Source: Syntrophomonadaceae bacterium (GTDB lineage Bacteria > Bacillota > Syntrophomonadia > Syntrophomonadales > Syntrophomonadaceae). Taken from it: a stretch of DNA of 9,938 bases. This document shows, one piece after another, positions 6,683-9,938 of the stretch (the first letter of the stretch is position 1; each line of letters opens with the position of its first letter). Made by a program: the position numbers and the translations under genes. The stretch covers positions 1 to 9,938 of the forward strand of contig JAISDD010000117.1 in assembly GCA_031265005.1 (NCBI GenBank), written 5' to 3'. A model generated the notes under the pieces. That model was not told the origin of the DNA. It saw nothing but the letters and a program-made list of their open reading frames with translations, and did not search any database.

Positions 6683-7687
6683 GTGCTTATATCTTGGAAC
6701 ACCACTAATCAGTGTAATATGCGCTGCGCTCATTGTTACCGCGACGCCGGCGATAAGCTCGCCGATGAACTCACGACCGCCGAAGGAAAGAAACTGATCG
6801 GAGAAATAAAAAAAGCGGGCTTTCAAATAATGATTTTCAGCGGCGGGGAAGCGCTGATGAGACCTGATATATATGAATTAGGAGCTTATGCTAGAAGCTG
6901 CGGGTTAAGGGCGGTTTTGGGCACGAACGGCACTTTGATCACCCCTGAAGTCGCGGCGGATTTGAAAAAAGCGGGATTTATGGCTGCCGGAGTCAGCCTG
7001 GACAGTTTGCATCCCGGCAAACATGATGAATTCCGCTGCTTGAAAGACGGCTATTATCTGACTATCGAAGGAATGAAGAATTTAAGAAACGCCGGGCTTC
7101 CTTTTCAAATTCACACTACGGTCATGGACTGGAATGTAGATGAACTGGAAGATATAAGTGATTTTTGCCTGGAGGCCGGAGCGATGGCTCATCACGTTTT
7201 TTTCCTGGTTCCTGCCGGACGCGGCGCCGATATAGAAGAAGAAGCCTTGAAGGCGGCGGCTTATGAAAAAACTATCGCCCGCTTGATGGAAAAGCAAAAG
7301 AGCATGAAAATTGAAATAAAACCAACGTGCGCGCCCCAGTTTATGAGAGTGGCGGCAAAGAAAGGAATGAAACTGCGCTTTACTAAAGGCTGTTTGGCAG
7401 GCGTCAGCTACGCTATCGTAAATCCGCTGGGATACGTTCAGCCGTGCGCGTATTTGAACCTTTTTTTAGGAAATGTGAAAGAAACTCCTTTTGATAAAAT
7501 ATGGGAAGAAAATGAAATTTTTCATCTGCTTAGGACGGAGCTGTATGAAGGTAAATGCGGCGTTTGTGAATATAAATCCCGATGCGGTGGCTGTCGGGCC
7601 CGCGCTTATTATTATAATCAAGGGAATATTATGGCGGAGGATTCCTGGTGTTTATATCAGCCGAAAGGAGTTTTAAACATTGTATAA
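6683..7687 (+). CDS. nirJ2: NirJ2-type SPASM radical SAM enzyme, likely AhbD-like heme synthase
   Basis: This 334-residue radical SAM protein belongs to the NirJ2 type. The protein begins almost directly with the cluster motif: C11, C15, C18 (CNMRCAHCY). Next is SGGEA (53-57), where most relatives have GGEP. The C-terminal SPASM region has cysteines at 237, 255, 292, 295, 301, 304 and 323, nearly the same spacing as in NirJ1. An extra Cys216 lies in PTCAPQF. This pattern suggests two auxiliary iron-sulfur clusters, as reported for AhbD. In context it probably oxidatively decarboxylates two propionates of Fe-coproporphyrin III to vinyls, giving heme b. That assignment is inferred by elimination, since the operon has two radical SAM genes for two remaining steps. 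The roles of NirJ1 and NirJ2 could be reversed. The GTG start is fixed by the ribosome binding site at 6671-6677. It overlaps ahbA by 8 nt. Confidence 0.87.
   Translation: MLISWNTTNQCNMRCAHCYRDAGDKLADELTTAEGKKLIGEIKKAGFQIMIFSGGEALMRPDIYELGAYARSCGLRAVLGTNGTLITPEVAADLKKAGFMAAGVSLDSLHPGKHDEFRCLKDGYYLTIEGMKNLRNAGLPFQIHTTVMDWNVDELEDISDFCLEAGAMAHHVFFLVPAGRGADIEEEALKAAAYEKTIARLMEKQKSMKIEIKPTCAPQFMRVAAKKGMKLRFTKGCLAGVSYAIVNPLGYVQPCAYLNLFLGNVKETPFDKIWEENEIFHLLRTELYEGKCGVCEYKSRCGGCRARAYYYNQGNIMAEDSWCLYQPKGVLNIV
7665..7670 (+). promoter_or_regulatory. Ribosome binding site for the TTG start of ahbA
   Basis: AAGGAG lies nine bases before the TTG at 7680, within the last codons of nirJ2. The next in-frame ATG (7704) has no such site and would remove part of the first helix, so the TTG is preferred. 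Confidence 0.55.
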
Positions 7688-8150
7688 CCCTGATGAAACG
7701 GATATGAAGCTGCTGAACACCATTCAGGAAGGGTTGCCGGTCAGCGTGACTCCCTTCCGCGAATTAGGGAGTTCTTTGCACCTGAATGAAGCGGAAACTA
7801 TAGAACGGCTTAAAAATCTAAAAGAACATGGGTACATAAGACGCATAGGCGCTATTATGGATTCGCGCCGTATGGGATTTTATTCTACCCTGTGCGCCTG
7901 CCGGGCTGAAAATGGCAAATTAGAGGAAGCGGCTGTTTTAATAAATAAAGAACCTGGAGTCACTCATAATTATATACGGGATCATGAGTATAATTTATGG
8001 TTTACTTTGACGGCTGCTTCTGCAGCGGAAGCTAAAAGCGTTATGGAAGAACTGCGGAAAAAAACTGGTATTGACATAATAGCTATGCCGTCTGAAAAAG
8101 TTTATAAAATTAAAGTAAATTTGGAAATGAGCAGCGGCAATGATTTATAA
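7680..8150 (+). CDS. ahbA: Siroheme decarboxylase subunit AhbA (Lrp/AsnC-like fold)
   Basis: AhbA forms a complex with AhbB that removes the carboxyl groups of the C12 and C18 acetates of siroheme, giving 12,18-didecarboxysiroheme. The 156-residue protein has an N-terminal helix-turn-helix-like region (about 1-55) and a C-terminal ferredoxin-like domain, the Lrp/AsnC architecture. Family marks are IRRIGAIMDSRRMGF (53-67) and VTHNYIRDHEYNLWFT (94-109). The latter includes His96, Tyr98 and Arg100, which recur at the same positions in AhbB. The start is TTG, overlapping nirJ2 by 8 nt; the end overlaps ahbB by 11 nt. Automatic annotation often calls such proteins Lrp/AsnC transcription regulators or NirD/L/G/H. 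The neighbours argue for an enzyme. A heme d1 role is possible for the family but not supported by context. Confidence 0.9.
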   Translation: MYNPDETDMKLLNTIQEGLPVSVTPFRELGSSLHLNEAETIERLKNLKEHGYIRRIGAIMDSRRMGFYSTLCACRAENGKLEEAAVLINKEPGVTHNYIRDHEYNLWFTLTAASAAEAKSVMEELRKKTGIDIIAMPSEKVYKIKVNLEMSSGNDL

Positions 8151-8610
8151 TGAAATGGAAAAAAGAGTACTCAAGCTGCTGCAGAAAGATATCCCGCTGA
8201 CGCCGCGGCCTTATGAGCAAATAGCTGGGGAATTGGGCGTAACGGAGGAAGAAGTGGCCGCTTGTATAAAAAAGTTGTGTGACAGGCAAATCATCAGAAG
8301 GATTGCCGGGGTGTTGCGTCACAGAAAAGCGGGCTATAGTTTTAACGCCATGGTCGTTTGGCAAGTCAGCGCCGGACAAGCGGATGATAAAGGGATCATA
8401 CTGGCTTTGTTCCCGGAAGTAAGCCACTGTTACCTGCGGCGGACTCCGAAAGAATTTCCGTACCAGTTATTTACTATGGTTCACGCCAAAAGTCAAGAGC
8501 ATTTTAATGATATTTTGCAAAACATGAAAAACCGAAGTGAATTAGAAAAGTGTTTAGTGCTGAAGAGCGTTAAAGAATTAAAAAAAAGCAGTATGATATA
8601 TTTTGCGTGA
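8140..8610 (+). CDS. ahbB: Siroheme decarboxylase subunit AhbB (Lrp/AsnC-like fold)
   Basis: AhbB is the partner of AhbA in siroheme decarboxylation. The 156-residue protein is a diverged paralogue of the preceding gene with the same two-part fold. It shows the AhbB-type blocks IRRIAGVLRHRKAGY (52-66), NAMVVW (69-74), VSHCYLRR (94-101) and FPYQLFTMVHA (106-116). His96, Tyr98 and Arg100 align with the same positions in AhbA and are candidates for contact with the tetrapyrrole or catalysis (inference). The ATG at 8140 lies inside the end of ahbA, giving an 11-nt overlap and probable translational coupling, because no strong ribosome binding site is seen. An alternative in-frame ATG at 8155 would shorten it by five residues. 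hemL follows after 33 nt. Confidence 0.91.
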   Translation: MIYNEMEKRVLKLLQKDIPLTPRPYEQIAGELGVTEEEVAACIKKLCDRQIIRRIAGVLRHRKAGYSFNAMVVWQVSAGQADDKGIILALFPEVSHCYLRRTPKEFPYQLFTMVHAKSQEHFNDILQNMKNRSELEKCLVLKSVKELKKSSMIYFA

Positions 8611-8643
8611 ACTGGCGCGGATATCAGCAAGGGGAGTAATTTT

Positions 8644-9933
8644 ATGAAGACCGGAAATTCGGCTAAACTTTTTGAAGAAGCGCAAAAATACATTCCCGGA
8701 GGCGTGAATAGTCCGGTAAGAGCTTTTAAAGCTGTCGGGCTGGAGCCGCTTTTTATAAAAAAAGCCTATGGATGCAGAATCGTGGATGAAGACGACAATG
8801 AATATATTGATTTTGTAGGTTCATGGGGGCCTTTGATATTAGGGCACGCGCACCCGCGCGTCGTGGAAGCGGTTGAGGGCGCGGCGCGGAAAGGGACCAG
8901 TTTCGGGGCTCCTTGCGCGGCGGAAATAGAGTTGGCGCGCATGATTACGGAAGCTTTTCCGGCGATAGACATGGTAAGGATGGTAAATTCCGGGACGGAA
9001 GCGGCTTTAAGCGCTATAAGGCTGGCCAGGGCGTATACGGGGCGGGATAAAATAGTAAAATTTGAAGGCTGTTATCATGGGCACAGCGACAGTTTTTTGA
9101 TTAAAGCCGGGTCTGGATTAATTACCGCGGGCGTTACGAGCAGCCCGGGAGTGCCGGAAGATTTGGCGCGCCATACCCTGGTAGCCCAATATAATGATAA
9201 GAGTTCGGTGGAAAAAATATTTGCTGCTTACGGAAAAGAAATAGCAGCGGTTATCGTGGAGCCAATCCCTGGCAATATGGGGTTAGTGCTGCCGGAAGAA
9301 GGTTTTCTGGAGATGCTGCGGGGTATAAGCGAAAATTATGGAAGCTTACTGATATTCGATGAAGTCATCACCGGATTTCGTCTTAATTACGGAGGCTATC
9401 AGAATATGGCGGGGCTCAAACCTGATTTGACCGTTTTAGGCAAAATAATAGGGGGAGGACTGCCAGTCGGCGCTTACGGAGGGCGGAGGGAGATAATGAA
9501 TATGGTGGCTCCGGCCGGAGAAGTATATCAAGCGGGGACTTTGTCAGGAAATCCTTTGGCTATGGCGGCGGGCGCGGCAGGTTTACAGATGCTTAAAGCC
9601 GGAGGGTTTTATGAAAAAATGGCTGAAAAAACCCAATTGTATATCAAAGAGTTGAAAAATCTTTTTGTAAAGCGAAAAATGCCGGTGGTTATAAATCATA
9701 TAGGGTCAATGTTTACCGTCTTTTTTTCCGATAAATATATAAATAATTATCAAAGCGCCGTTTCATGCGATACGGTGAAATTTGCCGATTATTTTAGATG
9801 CTTGTTAAATAAGGGGATTTATATCCCTCCTTCCCAATTCGAACTGAGCTTCATTTCGGCGGCTCATGACGGTGAGGATATAGAAGAAGCCTTAAAGCGG
9901 ACGGAGCAGGCGTTGAAATTACTTGATAATTGA
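8644..9933 (+). CDS. hemL: Glutamate-1-semialdehyde 2,1-aminomutase
   Basis: HemL is a PLP enzyme that moves the amino group of glutamate-1-semialdehyde to make 5-aminolevulinate, acting directly after HemA. The 429-residue protein is full length. It shows IPGGVNSPVRAFKAVG near the N-terminus, VNSGTEA (114-120), and CYHGH (143-147). FDEVITGFR (238-246) binds the cofactor ring. The Schiff-base lysine is K267 in GKIIGGGLPVGAYGG, and the end block GIYIPPSQFE is typical. These features separate it from ordinary class III aminotransferases. The ATG is preceded by AAGGGGAG at 8629-8636, seven bases upstream. It sits 33 nt after ahbB, the largest gap in the operon; that gap shows no hairpin or clear promoter. 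After the stop only five bases (AAGGG) remain. They could be the start of a ribosome binding site for a further gene. Confidence 0.98.
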   Translation: MKTGNSAKLFEEAQKYIPGGVNSPVRAFKAVGLEPLFIKKAYGCRIVDEDDNEYIDFVGSWGPLILGHAHPRVVEAVEGAARKGTSFGAPCAAEIELARMITEAFPAIDMVRMVNSGTEAALSAIRLARAYTGRDKIVKFEGCYHGHSDSFLIKAGSGLITAGVTSSPGVPEDLARHTLVAQYNDKSSVEKIFAAYGKEIAAVIVEPIPGNMGLVLPEEGFLEMLRGISENYGSLLIFDEVITGFRLNYGGYQNMAGLKPDLTVLGKIIGGGLPVGAYGGRREIMNMVAPAGEVYQAGTLSGNPLAMAAGAAGLQMLKAGGFYEKMAEKTQLYIKELKNLFVKRKMPVVINHIGSMFTVFFSDKYINNYQSAVSCDTVKFADYFRCLLNKGIYIPPSQFELSFISAAHDGEDIEEALKRTEQALKLLDN

Positions 9934-9938
9934 AAGGG

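Noticed and set aside
4492..8610. The nirJ1/nirJ2/ahbA/ahbB block as a heme d1 (nir) cluster for denitrification
   Set aside because: No nirS, nirF, nirN or nirE is present, and the rest of the operon is a general heme pathway. The NirJ names reflect homology; heme b as product fits the context better.
8611..8643. Possible internal promoter or regulatory hairpin in the 33-nt gap before hemL
   Set aside because: No stem-loop or convincing -10/-35 pair could be seen; only the ribosome binding site of hemL is clear.
1..9938. Mobile elements, CRISPR arrays, tRNA or rRNA genes, large repeats
   Set aside because: The window is filled by the heme operon almost without gaps, and no direct or inverted repeat beyond the single terminator hairpin was found by eye.

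Overview
The window holds one tightly packed, plus-strand operon of nine complete genes (111-9933). Together they encode nearly every step from glutamyl-tRNA to heme b by the siroheme-dependent ('alternative') route. Intergenic gaps are at most 33 nt and several genes overlap. No phage, transposon, CRISPR, tRNA or rRNA signal was seen. The gene set (hemA, hemC, cobA-hemD fusion, nirJ1, hemB, nirJ2, ahbA, ahbB, hemL), strong purine-rich ribosome binding sites, moderate GC by eye and frequent TTG/GTG starts suggest an anaerobic Firmicute of the Negativicutes or Clostridia (Sporomusa/Pelosinus or Peptococcaceae/heliobacteria-like). The exact genus cannot be told from the window.

Layout. Positions 1-46 carry the last codons of an unidentified upstream gene, followed by a rho-independent terminator (53-84). 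Then come a precorrin-2 dehydrogenase (111-752), hemA (728-2044), hemC (2019-2936), a fused uroporphyrinogen-III methyltransferase/synthase (2958-4478), the SPASM radical SAM gene nirJ1 (4492-5664), hemB (5680-6663), a second SPASM radical SAM gene nirJ2 (6683-7687), the siroheme decarboxylase pair ahbA (7680-8150) and ahbB (8140-8610), and hemL (8644-9933). The last five bases are purine-rich, and no terminator is seen, so the operon may continue.

Pathway logic. HemA and HemL make 5-aminolevulinate, HemB makes porphobilinogen, and HemC makes hydroxymethylbilane. The HemD half of the fusion closes the ring to uroporphyrinogen III and its CobA half methylates it to precorrin-2. The first gene oxidises precorrin-2 to sirohydrochlorin. 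After iron insertion, AhbA/AhbB remove two acetate carboxyls to give 12,18-didecarboxysiroheme. Two radical SAM enzymes then probably perform the two AhbC-like and AhbD-like steps, via Fe-coproporphyrin III to heme b. No HemE, HemN/HemF, HemG/HemY, HemH or HemQ gene is present, consistent with this route. The one step without a clear dedicated gene is iron insertion into sirohydrochlorin.

The system is known in outline in anaerobes. The less settled points are the division of labour between the two NirJ-type enzymes, the iron chelatase, and how an operon whose first gene starts 27 nt after a terminator is transcribed.
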